Assembly: GCA_905221605.1 (NCBI GenBank)
Contig: CAJNDS010002644.1
Location: forward strand, 162,001 to 226,000
DNA from: Symbiodinium natans
Lineage: Eukaryota; Sar; Dinophyceae; Suessiales; Symbiodiniaceae
Reading direction: 5' to 3'
DNA: 64,000 nt
In this document: in pieces, positions 20,209 through 31,155 of the stretch
How the letters are laid out: each line of letters begins with the position of its first letter
Position numbering within the stretch: position 1 is the first letter of the stretch
Position numbers and translations under genes: made by a program
Notes under the pieces: generated by a model
Databases searched by the model: none
What the model was told of the DNA's origin: nothing
The model's input: only the letters and a program-made list of their open reading frames with translations

Positions 20209-20445
20209 CAGGATGGCTCTCATCTACAAAACCCTAAACCCTAAACCCTAAACCCTAAACCCTAAACCCTAAACCCTAAACCCTAAACCCTAAACCCTAA
20301 ACCCTAAAACCTAACCCCCAAACATACACACCTCCAGCTACCTTTAACACACCAGTGCTTGCACGTGTGTGATCGGCACCCTCAGGGGCCTCCTGCTATT
20401 GATGCCGGGCACAGGTCGGCAGTTTTAGCGACCCAGGGCAACTTT

Positions 20446-20558
20446 CTAGGCTGCCCAGTAACCAAGGCTTAAACAGGGTGCCCTTTTTTGCTTAAAGGGG
20501 TTCATAAGGGAACCTAAACCCCCCAAAAAGGGAATAAGGGTACTACTGGGCATCCTAG
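20446..20558 (+). mobile_element. MITE-like family B, complete copy
   Basis: 113 bp with 15-bp inverted ends, CTAGGCTGCCCAGTA and TACTGGGCATCCTAG (one mismatch). Inside are ACAGGGTGCCCTTTTTT, TCATAAGGGAACC and CCCCCCAAAAAGGGAATAAG, matching the other B copies. Possible target duplication CTTT/CTCT is imperfect. Confidence 0.75.
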
Positions 20559-21274
20559 CTCTTGAATTATTGACAGGCTCAGCACTCAGCGGGTGTGCGT
20601 GCAGCGATCCCGGTGTGAAGGCGTCAAGAAGCATCGGTCAAAAGAATCCGCAGGCAGCAAAGCCGTTTCAGTTTCGACGGCTCAGCAAAAAAAGCCGTAC
20701 CTGCATGGGCTGCTATACCCTATAACCCCTTTGAAAGGCTCTTTATAGGGTTGGCTCACGGGATTCTAAGGCCTAATAGCCCATGACCCTAAACCGTAAA
20801 CCCTAAAACCCCAAACCCTAAACCCTAAACCCTAAAAGCAGGTGTGAGACGCTCCGGACCGCGCTTCACACTTGGTTGAAAATGGTGTTCTCCAGCCGCA
20901 ACAGCTCCTGCTCCAGCTCATTCTCGGACTCGCCTGCTGCAAGGGCCTCGTCAGGAGTCCTGAGCTGTTTTAGGGTTTCGGGATTCGGGTTTCGGGTCTC
21001 GGGTTTAGGGTTTAGGGTTTAGGGTTTAGGGCTTGTTCCTGCCGAGCCCATTTTTTCACTTGCAAGCTTCTTGTGGTCCCTGAACCACGTTAGCCCAAAA
21101 AGATTGAAAGAAGTTCAATCAAGTTCCCTCAAGCCTAAGCCTTAAACCCTAAACCCTAAACCCTAAACCCTAAGGGTGCGGCCTGGGGTCGTGAGGGTGA
21201 CTGGTCGCGCCTCCGGCTCAGGACATGGCTCGCAGCTGCCGCGCGAGCACTTTGCAAAATGGACCCGCCAGCCT

Positions 21275-21405
21275 CGGGTTTAGGGTTTGGGGTTTAGGGT
21301 TTAGGGTTTAGGGTTTAGGGTTAGGGTTTAGGGTTTAGGGTTTAGGGTTTAGGGTTTAGGGTTTAGGGTTTAGGGTTTAGGGTTTAGGGTTTAGGGTTTA
21401 GGGTT
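21275..21405 (+). repeat. Interstitial telomeric tract (TTTAGGG)n
   Basis: About eighteen units with one TTAGGG hexamer and one TTTGGGG near the left end. Confidence 0.92.
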
Positions 21406-21408
21406 CAC

Positions 21409-21765
21409 ATCAGCCCGGAAAGGGGGATCCTGGAGAACTGATTGGGGTTTCGGGTTTAGGGTTTAGGGGTCTAGGGGTTTGGCGTTTAGGGTTTCGGGTT
21501 CAAGTACTGATAGTAGTCCCTTATGGTCCCTATATCATTATGCTATTCCCCCCCCCAAAACCCCATTCTAATTATGAACTATACTATTGTACTATAATAA
21601 CACCCCGAAAACCCCACTCTAACTATGAATTATATTCTATTGTACTATAGTAACCCCCCCCCCTCCCCGCAAAACCCCATTCTAACTATGAAGGCCCCTA
21701 CACTATGTTGGAAGTTGGGCTCAGATCAGCCCGGCAAGTGGGGGATCCTGGAGAACTGATAGGGG
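21409..21765 (+). repeat. Direct repeats flanking a 277-bp segment
   Basis: ATCAGCCCGG followed by AAGGGGGATCC, then TGGAGAACTGAT and GGGG, occurs at 21409-21447 and again at 21725-21765 with few differences. Both are followed by telomeric-type sequence, so a flank plus telomeric tract appears duplicated around the family E/F segment. Confidence 0.7.
21513..21700. repeat. Tandem ACCCCATTCTAAYTATGAAYTATA repeat beside inverted family E
   Basis: Starts with the reverse complement of the family E motif (AGTCCCTTATGGTCCCTATA), then a C-run. About 2.5 tandem copies follow of a 60-70 bp unit containing CCCCATTCTAATTATGAA, CTATTGTACTATA and a C-run. Confidence 0.65.
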
Positions 21766-22204
21766 CTTGGGTGGCTTAGGGTTTAAGGTTTTGGGTTTAG
21801 GGTTTAGGGTTTGGGGTTTAAGGGTACTCACCCAAAACACATTCAAGGGCTGGAATCCCCTAAAACGGCCCTGTCTGGGCCCGATAGGGCTGCAAAGCAC
21901 ACTTCTGGCTCTCTGAAGTGGATAGGTTCAACCAAAACGAAACCAGAGAACCCCGGGATCGGGGGAACAAATCTCTTTCAGACTCTCACCGATTCCAACT
22001 TTCTTATTTCAACTAGCGATTCACGAATTATCTGGACTCTAAACAGGTCTTGCGGTGTTGGTACTGAATATAAGCTTCGACCGTAGGACTTTTTGCTTGT
22101 ACTGGTAAAACTTCGAAATATGAAGAAGCTGCCCCTAAACACTCAACAATGGCTAAACGCACATTAAAATGATACTCACCTGTGTGGGGTGGAGGACGGA
22201 CCGA

Positions 22205-22420
22205 CCCTACTACTGCTACCACCACCACCACCACCACCACCACCACCACCACAACCACCACCACCACCACCACCACCACCACCACCACCACCACCACTGC
22301 CACTGCCACTGCCACTGCCACTACCACTGCCACTGCCGCCACCGCCACAGACACCACCACTGCCACCGCCGCCACCGCCACTGCCGCCACCACCACCACC
22401 ACCACGACGACGACGACGAA
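22205..22420. repeat. Compound CCA-based microsatellite
   Basis: About 28 CCA triplets, then CCACTG hexamers, then CCGCCA/CCACTG mixtures and a short (CGA)n. Frames giving poly-His, poly-Thr, poly-Pro or poly-Val are shadows of the repeat. Confidence 0.92.
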
Positions 22421-23639
22421 ACTGCTAGAAGAATACACAGAAACTCCTTGTTGAGGTAGAGGATCGTAAAGCCCCAAAGCCCCAAAACCCAAAACTCACG
22501 CAGGCTTAATTCTCCCAAGGAGCGCGGGAGCGTCCAAAGAGCAAGGGCCCCTGAGAAGCTGGCGGCGGCCAGCAGGAGCCAACCTTGGGAAACAACCGTA
22601 ACAGCTTTAGGGTTTAGGGTTTTTGGTTTAGGGTTAAGGGTTTAGGGTTAAGGGTTAAGGGTTAAGGGTTTAGGACTTACGGTTCAGGGTGGAATTACAA
22701 TTTGTTGCAGGTAGGAGAATATGTGGACCCAGTGTCTCCCTTAGCAGGTGAAGAACTGGGCGGCACCGACTTTCGTCCGTCTCCCGGTGGCCACCGCAAG
22801 GCAAACCATGCTGGTGCATTGGTTTTTTTGAAGGGCTGTTTGTTGAGCTGTGGGAGTTAGGGTTTAGGGCTTAGGGTTTAGGAGTTTGGGGTTTAGGGAT
22901 TCTCTTTCTTGTGCGAGGTTCGGAAGATGATCCTCGAGACAAGTCTGCTGTACCGTGTTGGGGTGCCGAGGGGGTCTGCTCCATTCTGCACACATTGAGT
23001 GGAATACCAGTCATCCTCGGCCGCTACGGCTGAAAGATGTCGCAGGGGCCGTTGGGGGGGCTGCGCATGGTGCGGTCTCCCTTTCCTCTGCTGGGGGAGT
23101 TTGCTCGTGGAGTGGGGCTCTTCACGCGTGTTTTCGGCTCAGGGAGGTAGTGGAGTAGGAAGGGGAAGTATGGGTAGGGATCGAGACCCCCTTCTTTTTC
23201 TCCTCTGTCCCTCCTTTCTCTCGGCCTTTGGGGGGAAAGGCCATGCGCCGAACCCCTGCAGGTGGGGACATTCCGTACCTGCCTAGACCTTCCGGAGAAC
23301 GCCCGCTTTCCCGGTACGGAGGTTCTTGGGTTACCTCCCCCCCTTGAACCCCTCTCCCTTAAGAACCCTGTAAGGAGGGCTCTTTAGCTTGTAACGTCTG
23401 GTTTGGGCAAGTTGGTTGGATTGGTGTAGGGGCTGCCTTTTCGGCGCAAGCTTCTTCTTCTTCTTCAGGCGACGATCTACTCTCATAGAGACTGCAGAAG
23501 CATTCGGCACGTGACCCGACGCTCGTCAGGCTTTTATGCCCTAATTGGATGATGGTGCCAGACCCTAAAGCCTAAACCCTGACAGCCCCTAACCCCAAAC
23601 CCCAAAACCCTCCCTCAGAGACCTTAGAGCCCTTAGAGC

Positions 23640-23815
23640 CCTAACCCTGAACCCTATATCATATAAACCCCTAAACCCCTAAACCCCCAAACCCCCAAAC
23701 CCGAAACCCTAAACCCTAAACCCTAAAACCTAAAACCTAAACCCTAAACCCTAAACCCTAAACCCTAAACCCTAAACCCTAAACCCTAAACCCTAAACCC
23801 TCAACCCTAAACTAA
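23640..23815 (-). repeat. Telomeric tract with CCCCTAAA and CCCCCAAA edge
   Basis: Left edge has CCCCTAAA and CCCCCAAA units; the right two thirds are nearly perfect CCCTAAA, about twelve units. Confidence 0.9.
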
Positions 23816-23934
23816 GCATCATCGAATACTTTGCACCCACCCCTTGGGTTCATCTGGACCCCGCCAAGGAACCAAACTTCACCCCCACAGGGGTCGTGGC
23901 GTGCCTCACCTGGGATGCTCCGGCGCTGGGAGGT

Positions 23935-24030
23935 TTAGGGTTTAGGGTTTAGGGTTTAGGGTTTAGGATTTAGGGTTTAGGGTTTAGGGTTTAGGGTTTA
24001 GGGTTTAGGGTTTAGGGGTTTCGGGTTTAC
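23935..24030 (+). repeat. Interstitial telomeric tract (TTTAGGG)n
   Basis: About thirteen units, one carrying ATTTAGG. Confidence 0.9.
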
Positions 24031-24704
24031 GGCTCGGGGTTTAGGGGTTTGCGTTTTGGGGATTTCCGGTTCGAGGGGTAGCAGAAACTGCGGTCTATGA
24101 CTCTATGACGCTCTATGAACAAGGGCAACTTTATGACATAGTTGAATCAAGCATCTTTTGTTTCACGGGAGGGGGTAGTTTTGACACGACTTATCAGAAA
24201 CGTTGCAGTGCCCATGTCTACTTGGAGAATCGCAACCCTATACAGGGGTTTGGTCATAACTAGGGCCTGTAAGGTGTTTCGGGTAGTTTTTCATAAAAGA
24301 GCAACTTGTAGCCGAACCAAAAAGGCCCCTCCACGACGGGAGAGCCAACTTAGAACGACCGGCCAGACACCGAAAATCCTAAACCCTAAACCCTAAACCC
24401 TAAACCCTAAACCCTAAACCCTAAAAATTGCAGGCCCCTCTTGGGGTGGGGGGTGGAGGGGTGGGGGGGGGGGGGGGGAGAGAGTCCTGGGTAGAGCAGC
24501 AGCTCGATAGCCCTCGGACCCAAAAGATCGCCTAACGGCCCCTAAACCCTACGTAAACCCTAAACCCGAAACCCTATACCCTAAACCCGAAACCCTAGAC
24601 CCTACACCCTAAGCCCGAAGGCCCTAAGCCCCAAGGCCCGAAGCCCTGAGCCACAGAAACTGCAAGGTGTTCAAACTAACGAAGGCCACAGACCCAGCGA
24701 GTCA

Positions 24705-25575
24705 GGGAACCCCAAACAAGGGAACACAGGAACATAGTTAGGGTTTAGGGTTAGGGTTTAGGGTTTAGGGTTTAGGGTTTAGGGTTTAGGGTTTAGGGTT
24801 TAGGGATTAGGGATTAGGGATTAGGGATTAGGGTTTAGGGGTTAGGGTTTAGGGTTTAGGGTTTAGGGTTTAGGGGTTTAGGGGTTTAGGGATTTAGGGA
24901 TTTAGGGGTTTAGGGGTTTAGGGTTTAGGGTTTAGGGTTTAGGGTTTAGGGTTTAGGGTTTAGGGTTTAGGGTTTAGGTATAGAGTAGGGTGTCGATGTT
25001 GGGGTTCTCTACATGCCTGCCAGATTTTGGGGGGGCTCTCTTCTTGGGACTCCCATAGATTTCCCTGGGGAAAAAGGGATCCTCATGGGTTTAGGGTTTA
25101 AGGTTTAGGGTGGAACCCCAAACAGGGAACCCCAAACAAGGGAACACAGGAACATAGTTAGGGTTTAGGGTTAGGGTTTAGGGTTTAGGGTTTAGGGTTT
25201 AGGGTTTAGGGTTTAGGGTTTAGGGATTACGGATTGGGGATTAGGGATTAGGGTTTAGGGTTTAGGGTTTAGGGTTTAGGGTTTAGGGTTTAGGGTTAGG
25301 GTTCAGGGTTCAGGGTTCAGGGTTCAGGGTTCAGGGTTCAGGGTTCAGGGTTCAGGGTTCAGGGTTTAGGGTTTAGGGTTTAGGGTTTAGGGTTTAGGGT
25401 TTAGGGTTTAGGGTTTAGGGTTTAGGTATAGAGTAGGGTGTCGGTGTTGGGGTTCTCTACATGCCTGCCAGATTTTGGGGGGGCTCTCTTCTTGGGACTC
25501 CCATAGATTTCCCTGGGGAAAAAGGGATCCTCATGGGTTTAGGGTTTAAGGTTCAGGGCGGAACCCCAAACAGGG
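24705..25575 (+). repeat. Tandem segmental duplication with telomeric core
   Basis: GGGAACCCCAAACAAGGGAA starts at 24705 and again at 25125, exactly 420 bp later. Both copies continue through a telomeric tract into TATAGAGTAGGGTGTCG and then a nearly identical 120-bp flank ending near GGAACCCCAAACAGGGA. That end marker lies at 25112 and 25560, 448 bp apart. The second copy is therefore 28 bp (four heptamers) longer, all of it in the telomeric core. Copy 2 also holds a run of TTCAGGG units that copy 1 lacks. Confidence 0.88.
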
Positions 25576-26172
25576 ACCCCCAACATATAGTGCGAAAATA
25601 AGGACCCTGGTAGGTAGATTCCTACTATATTCCTACTGTAGTCTTGGGGTTCCTAGTTTGGGGTTCCCATTAGGATCAACCCTAAACCCTAAACCCTAAA
25701 CCCTAAACCCTGAACCCCAAACCCCAAACCCCAAACCCTAAACCCTAAACCCTAAACCCTAAACCCTAAACCCATCGGGGATCCTTTCAGACAAGACTTC
25801 GACCAAGGCAGGGGGCGCCATTCCTGAACAAAGCCAAGGGGCGCTGTACTGCTGGACAGGTTGCATCCACGTGGGCGTCTTGAAGCTGTCACCTCCAGGC
25901 CCCGAAAGCCTAAGCCTTAAGGGTTTAGGGTTTAGGCTTTAGGGTGTAGGGTTTAGGGGCCCTAAACCCTAATTCCGACACCCTAAACCCTAAACCCCTG
26001 GCATCTAACGTACACTAGGATTCTCAAAGGCACACCCAAGGCACGGACGACACAGATTTATCAGGAACCCGGATATATACACAAGCACAGCATCAACAAG
26101 GGTTTAGGGTGTAGGGTTTGGGGTTTTAGAGTTTACTGTAGGTTTTGGGGTTTAGGGTAGAGGGTTTGGGGG

Positions 26173-26271
26173 TTGGGGTTCCCATTATACTGACAGTGCT
26201 TCATAGGGAGTATCGTACCCCCTAATAGAATCCCTCTTAAGGACTGCCAGTATACGGGGGAAACTTCCCAA
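26173..26271 (+). mobile_element. MITE-like family A, diverged copy
   Basis: TTGGGGTTCCCATTATACTG and CAGTATACGGGGGAAACTTC…CCAA are inverted ends. The interior keeps CTTAAGGACTG opposite CAGTGCTTCATAGGG. Confidence 0.65.
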
Positions 26272-26383
26272 GTTTAGGGGTTTGGGCTTTATCCCCAAGC
26301 CAGATCCTGTGCGGTGTTGCAGTTGGAGACCCCGAACCAGAGCAGCTTTAGGGTTTAGGGTTTAGGGTTTAGGGTTTACTAAA

Positions 26384-26520
26384 CCCCTCCCCCTAATATT
26401 GAACCCCCCCTACCCCCGAATATTCAAAACCCCCAATATACTATAAAGTAACTATAATGGGGGGGGGGGGGGGTTTAATATGGGTAGGGGGTGGGGGGGG
26501 GGGGTTAATATTGGGAGGGG
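26384..26520. mobile_element. Family N foldback with poly-C/poly-G arms
   Basis: The left arm CCCCTCCCCCTAATATTGAA, C-run, TACCCCC is mirrored by the right arm GGGTAGGGGGTGGGGG…TTAATATTGGGAGGGG. Between them are AATATACTATAAAGTAACTA and a 14-G run. A telomeric tract abuts the left end. Only copy seen here. Confidence 0.6.
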
Positions 26521-26797
26521 ATGATCACATGAGGCCCTTGCCTTCCACGTCACGGTGGACAGCGCCGAGCGTCACCTGCCAAAGGGTTTAGGGTTTAGGG
26601 TTTAGGGTTTAGGATTTAGGGTTTAGGGTTCCCTTACATACGCAAAAAGCTTTGGGGTTCGGGGTTGAAAAGCCCTGAACTTTAAACCCCGAGGCCCAAG
26701 CCTCTAGCACTGCAAACAGACTGAAGGGCAGTAAAGCTAGGAGTCCCAAACTCCTAAACCCTAATTCTAGGCCAGTTTGGTGAAGTTACAGGGCCGC

Positions 26798-26850
26798 ATG
26801 GTAGCCCAGTGACCATACGCTTCCCGAGAATCAAGGTGCCTCTTTGGTGG
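26798..26850 (+). mobile_element. MITE-like family B, left-end fragment
   Basis: ATGGTAGCCCAGTGACCATA followed by TCAAGGTGCC matches the first 50 bp of family B, then breaks off at a G-run. Confidence 0.55.
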
Positions 26851-27784
26851 AGGGGGGGGGGGGGCCCTTTTAGGGTTTCGGGTTTAGGGTTTGGGGGGGG
26901 GATTAAAATGGTATATCTGGTGTATGTAGGGGTACCCCTATTTTAGGGAACGCCCATATTATTGTAAGGGTAACCTTTTGGGGTTTGTTACTTCTTAAGG
27001 CAAACTTGCACCCAAAAAAGAGCCTCCGTCGAGTGAGAGCCACCCACTTTGGAGCCCGACGCCCTAGATTAGGGCTGAGGGTTTAGGGTGTGGGGTTTAG
27101 GGTTTGAGGCTTACCCTCAACAAATGGGACCCAGTCAAGCATCCCACAACCTGAAGCTAAACCCCATGTAAGCACTAAACTCTAAGACCTACACCCTAAA
27201 CTCTAAGCCCTAAACCCTAAACCCCTAAACCCTAAACCCCTAAATCCCTAAACCCCTAAACCCCAAACCCCTAAACCCTAAACCCTAAACCCTGCCAATC
27301 ATGTGGAGTTCAGCCCGGCTTGGGGCTTGGGCTCCCCCGCCCAAAGATTAAAAAAAAAAAAAACAGAAAGGCGCCCAAACCCTCAGCCCTCAACCCTCAA
27401 CCCTAAACCCTAAGCCCTAAACCCTAAACCCTAAACCCGCCCGCCACCCCACTCTCTTGTCTTTTGGGGTAGGCGGGCGCTGGTCGAGCGCTCAGTGAGA
27501 CCCTGCGAGGGAGCCCCAGGCGGGCGACCGAGCTGGCCTCCAGGCAGCTTACCCTCCAGGCAGGCACAGGCCGAGACAGCAGTAGTCACTGTATTTACCC
27601 TAAACCCCAAGCTGTCCGCGCACATTCTTGGCTCCTGCATTGGGAGGCCCCCTGGGAAGGCCCCTGGAGACCCCTGGGTCCCAACCCCCGTCCGCTGGGC
27701 TGAGGGGACCAGGGGCCGTTTTGTTGGGGCAGGCAGGGCTCTGGCCAAAAAACTCCCTTTTTGCCTTGGTGGCCTGGCTCCCTG

Positions 27785-28195
27785 ACCCGGTCCTGACCCT
27801 GGCCTGGCCCTGGCCCTGGCCCTTGGCCCTGGCCCTGGCCCTGGCCCTTGCCCTGGCCTGGCCCTGGCCCTGCTCCTGGCCCTGGCCCTGGCCCTAGCCC
27901 GACCTGGCCCTGGCCCTGGCCCTGGCCCTGGCCCTGGGCCCTGGCCCTGGCCCTGGCCCTGGCCCTGGCCCTGGCCCTGGCCCTGGCCCTGGCCCTGGCC
28001 CTGGCCCTGGCCCTGGCCCTGGCCCTGGCCCTGGCCCTGGCCCTGGCCCGCCCTGGCCCTGGCCTGGCCCTCCTGCCCCTGGCCCTGACCCTGGCCCTGG
28101 CCCTGACCCTGGCCCTGCCAGAGCCCTGCCCTGGCGGCGCTGGCCAGGCCCTGGCCCTGGCCCTGGCCCTGCCCCTACCCTGGCCCTGGCCCTGG
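27785..28195. repeat. (CCCTGG)n hexanucleotide array
   Basis: About 400 bp of CCCTGG units, most regular at 27905-28045 and interrupted by shorter CCTGG or CCCTTG units at the edges. The Leu-Ala and Ala-Arg open frames come from the hexamer. Confidence 0.92.
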
Positions 28196-28254
28196 CCTGT
28201 TCGACACCAGTTTGTGTCCTGTTTCGGGGCTCTCTTAGCCCCTTCGCACCAACC

Positions 28255-28995
28255 CAATCTGTCCTGCCTCACTTCCATTTGCTGCAACTTTGTGCCTGGT
28301 CCTGACCCTGGCCCGGCACCCCACCTTACCCCCTTCGCGCCAAGCCAAGCTATCCGCCACACCAGCCCTGTTTCCGTGGCGCTCTGCCCAACCCAAGCTG
28401 TTCACTGTGTGTTCTTCCTGGCTGGAGCCCCTTCGCGCCAACAAGCCTCCCTGCCTTTCTCTGTTCCGTTTCCGTCTGCTGCAGCTTTGCGCCTGGTCCA
28501 CGAACCTTGTGGAATTCCCCAAAAAGGGCGTGAGCGCTGACTCCTTGACCCTGACCCGGCCTGTTCGAGTCATCTTACCCCCTTGCGCCAAGCCAAGCTG
28601 TCCGCGCACCAGTTTGTGTTCTTTTTCGGGGGGCTTTAGCCCCTTCGCGCCAGCCCAATCTGTATTGCCTCGCTCCGTTTGCTGCAACTTTGTGCCTGGT
28701 CCTGACCCTGGCCCGGCACCCCACCTTACCCCCTTCGCGCCAAGCCAAGCTATCCGCCACACCAGCCCTGTTTCCGTGGCGCTCTGCCCAACCCAAGCTG
28801 TTCACTGTGTGTTCTTCCTGGCTGGAGCCCCTTCGCGCCAACCAAGCCTCGCTGCCTTAGTCCGTTCCTGGCCCATCCCTTCATAGCCCCTTCGCGCCAA
28901 CCCAAGCTGTCTTCACGGACCCTGCCTCGTTTCCGTCTGCCGCAGCTTTGCGCCTGGTCCACACACCTTGTGGAAATCCCCAAAAGGGCGTGAGT
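28255..28995 (+). repeat. 400-bp duplicated segment with CCCCTTCGCGCCAA motifs
   Basis: GCTGCAACTTTGTGCCTGGT starts at 28281 and again at 28681, and about 160 bp from there on is nearly identical. A second shared piece (GCAGCTTTGCGCCTGGTCCA to GGGCGTGAGYGCTGACTC) occurs near 28471 and 28940. CCCCTTCGCGCCAASCCAA recurs about seven times. It contains no ORF that stands out from shadows. Confidence 0.8.
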
Positions 28996-29434
28996 GCTGA
29001 CTCATGTGATGGCTTGTAAAAAAATAAAAGGTCTTAACTTCTTGAGAGTTGTAAGTGGGCGGTTTTGGGGTGGGTAGGTCTGCAGACTACCGCGCGCTCC
29101 CAAAGCGCGCTCCCGTTTGGCACGCCCTAAACCCTAAACCCCAAGCCCCAATTCCAAGAGGGTAGTAGGCTGGGCTCTGGAATCAATCGCACCTTGGGAG
29201 CGCATTGCGACTTCAGGGTCTGCAGAGCTGCGTTGGTGGTGTAGTTCTGCACGTACCTCGGCTGCCCTTCAACCTAGGGTTTACGGTTTAGGGTTTAGGG
29301 TTTAGGGTTCACGGTTCAGGCTTCAGGGCTTAGGGTTTAGGGAAAACACTTCTTGGAAAAAGGCTCTCTCTTTCCCGGTCGGCCGCTGAACATAAATTTG
29401 AGCAGATTCCGCTTCTTTGGGGGGGGGGGGGGGG

Positions 29435-29501
29435 TTGGTCAAAGTATTAGGGCACCTTGAACCCAAAAACCAAGGCAAAAGGGTACCGCTGGGCTACCAA
29501 G
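29435..29501 (+). mobile_element. MITE-like family B, right half
   Basis: Keeps AAGTATTAGGGCACCTTGAA, CCCAAAAACCAAGG and the right terminus ACCGCTGGGCTACCAAG. The left terminus is replaced by a 16-G run. Confidence 0.55.
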
Positions 29502-29518
29502 TCTCCAAAGAAGCCAGC

Positions 29519-29610
29519 GTAAACCCTAAACCCTAAACCCTAAACCCTAAACCCTAAACCCTAAACCCTAAACCCTAAACCCTAAACCCTAAACCCTAAA
29601 CCCTAAACCC
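29519..29610 (-). repeat. Interstitial telomeric tract (CCCTAAA)n
   Basis: About thirteen perfect heptamers. Confidence 0.92.
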
Positions 29611-30834
29611 TTCCGGGCCAGCTACTGACCGAACTTGTCGCCGGTGTTGTCCGTCTTGAGCACATAATACAGATACCTGGTCAGATTTGCAGCTTAGGGT
29701 TCAGAGTTCAAGGTTCAGGGTTCAGGGTTCAGGGTTTAGGGTTTAGGTAAAACCTTTCCTTGAGGTCTCAAGCGTGCTCCTTTACGTATTAAAAAAGAGG
29801 CTGGGCCCTTACATCAAGGTTCAGCACCAGCTGCAAGTGAACGTCGTTTCAACAGCGATCTGCAAGGGTTTTTGCAAACCTAGCTCCCGTCAACCCTAAC
29901 CCCAAATCCCAAATCCTAAACCCTAAACCCTAAACCCTCAGTCCTAAACCCTAAACCCTAAACCCTAGACCAAACCCCTCTGAACTTGGGGTTTTGGGCT
30001 CAAGTTTCAGGGCTTGCGTGTCCCTGATTGCCAGTGACCTCAAGCCCCGCCAAGAGTGCCGAGCCTTTGGTACCTTCCCACGCTTCACGGGTTCAGGTTT
30101 TAGGGGTTTAGGGGGTTTAGGGGGTTTAGGGGGTTTAGGGGGTTTTGGGTTTAGGGTTTAGGGTTTAGGGTTTAGGGTTTTGGGGTTTTCGATTTCGGGG
30201 TTTAGGAGTTGAGGGGTTTTTAGGAGTTGAAGGGTTTGGGGGATTTAGGGGCTCAGGGGTTTAGGAGTCTGGGATTTTAGGGTTTTTGGGTCTTAGGGTT
30301 AGGGTTTAGGGCTATTCAGGGTTTAGGGCTGCTGAGGGCTTAAGATTATTTAGGGCTTAGGGTCCCTAAACCCTAAACCCTGAACCCTGAACCCTGAACC
30401 CTGAACCCTAAACCCTAAACCCTACACCCAAAGTAAGGGTCTAGATCCAGACACGCCACATCGCGAGCGACTCCTCCACTTCGAAGCGGAGCTTGTAGCC
30501 TGAGCGTCTTTTATAGGGTCCTTAACAAGGGAGGGTTAGGGTTTAGGGTCGGTTTAGGGTTTAGGGTTTGGGGTTTAGGGTTTTGGGTTTAGGGTTCAGG
30601 GTTCAGGGTTTACGGTAGCCCAAGGTTCCATAATCCTCCCCACTACTCCCTAAGGCTCCCTAAGCGGTTTAAGGTTCCCCAGCTACCTACGTACCCCCCT
30701 CCCTTAAGGACCCTAAATATCTCATGGCCCACTGACGCTAGGTTTCTGGGTTTAGGGTTCAGGAAGTAGGAGTTTAGGGGTACAGGGTTGAGGGCTACAA
30801 CTGAGACCTACCCCTGGCCTAATCCCTAACCCCT

Positions 30835-30873
<39 letters not shown>

Positions 30874-30878
30874 AAAAA
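30835..30878. repeat. C29 run joined to A15 run
   Basis: Twenty-nine C followed directly by fifteen A. Length is uncertain in any assembly. Confidence 0.8.
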
Positions 30879-30998
30879 TTCACCGGGCAGCTCCAGGAGT
30901 TCTCCGACTCCTTGGCCATGGAGGCCTGAATGTCCTGAGCATAGGGGGCTTAGGGTTTTGGCTGTGAGGGTTTGAGGGTTGGGTGGCTTCAGGGTTTA

Positions 30999-31155
30999 AG
31001 CCCTAAACCCTAAACCCTAACCCTAAACCCTAAACCCTAAACCCTAAACCCTAAACCCTAAACCCTAAACCCTAAACCCTAAACCCTAAACCCTAAACCC
31101 TAAACCCTAAACCCTAAACCCTAAACCCTAACCCTAAACCCTAAACCCTAAACCC
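30999..31155 (-). repeat. Interstitial telomeric tract (CCCTAAA)n
   Basis: About twenty-two units with two single hexamers (CCCTAA). Confidence 0.92.

Larger units (their letters stand above)
15243..22020. other. Gene-free telomeric patchwork
   Basis: Almost continuous alternation of telomeric tracts in both orientations with short spacers. Tracts not listed separately lie at 15396-15427, 15735-15819, 15903-15990, 16252-16332, 17940-18030, 18520-18602, 20089-20126 and 20229-20310. Around 17660-17830 degenerate CCCATGAAC and CCCTCAA variants dominate. The frame at 19625-19918 has no recognisable domain and ends in telomeric codons. Confidence 0.65.
22440..27780. other. Gene-poor region with telomeric tracts
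   Basis: Besides the listed features it holds telomeric tracts at 24376-24427, 25679-25774 and 27195-27295. The unique-looking stretch 22900-23560 contains frames up to 95 codons that overlap on one strand; I see no domain in them, and a Cys/Trp-rich shadow pattern argues against coding. The frame at 24142-24396 ends in telomeric codons. Confidence 0.6.

Noticed and set aside
22028-22492. Poly-His, poly-Thr, poly-Pro and poly-Val proteins
   Set aside because: All derive from the CCA/CCACTG microsatellite.
27595-28540. Large Ala-Arg and Leu-Ala proteins, 230-255 codons
   Set aside because: Produced by the CCCTGG hexamer and the adjacent 400-bp duplication; no domain outside the repeats.
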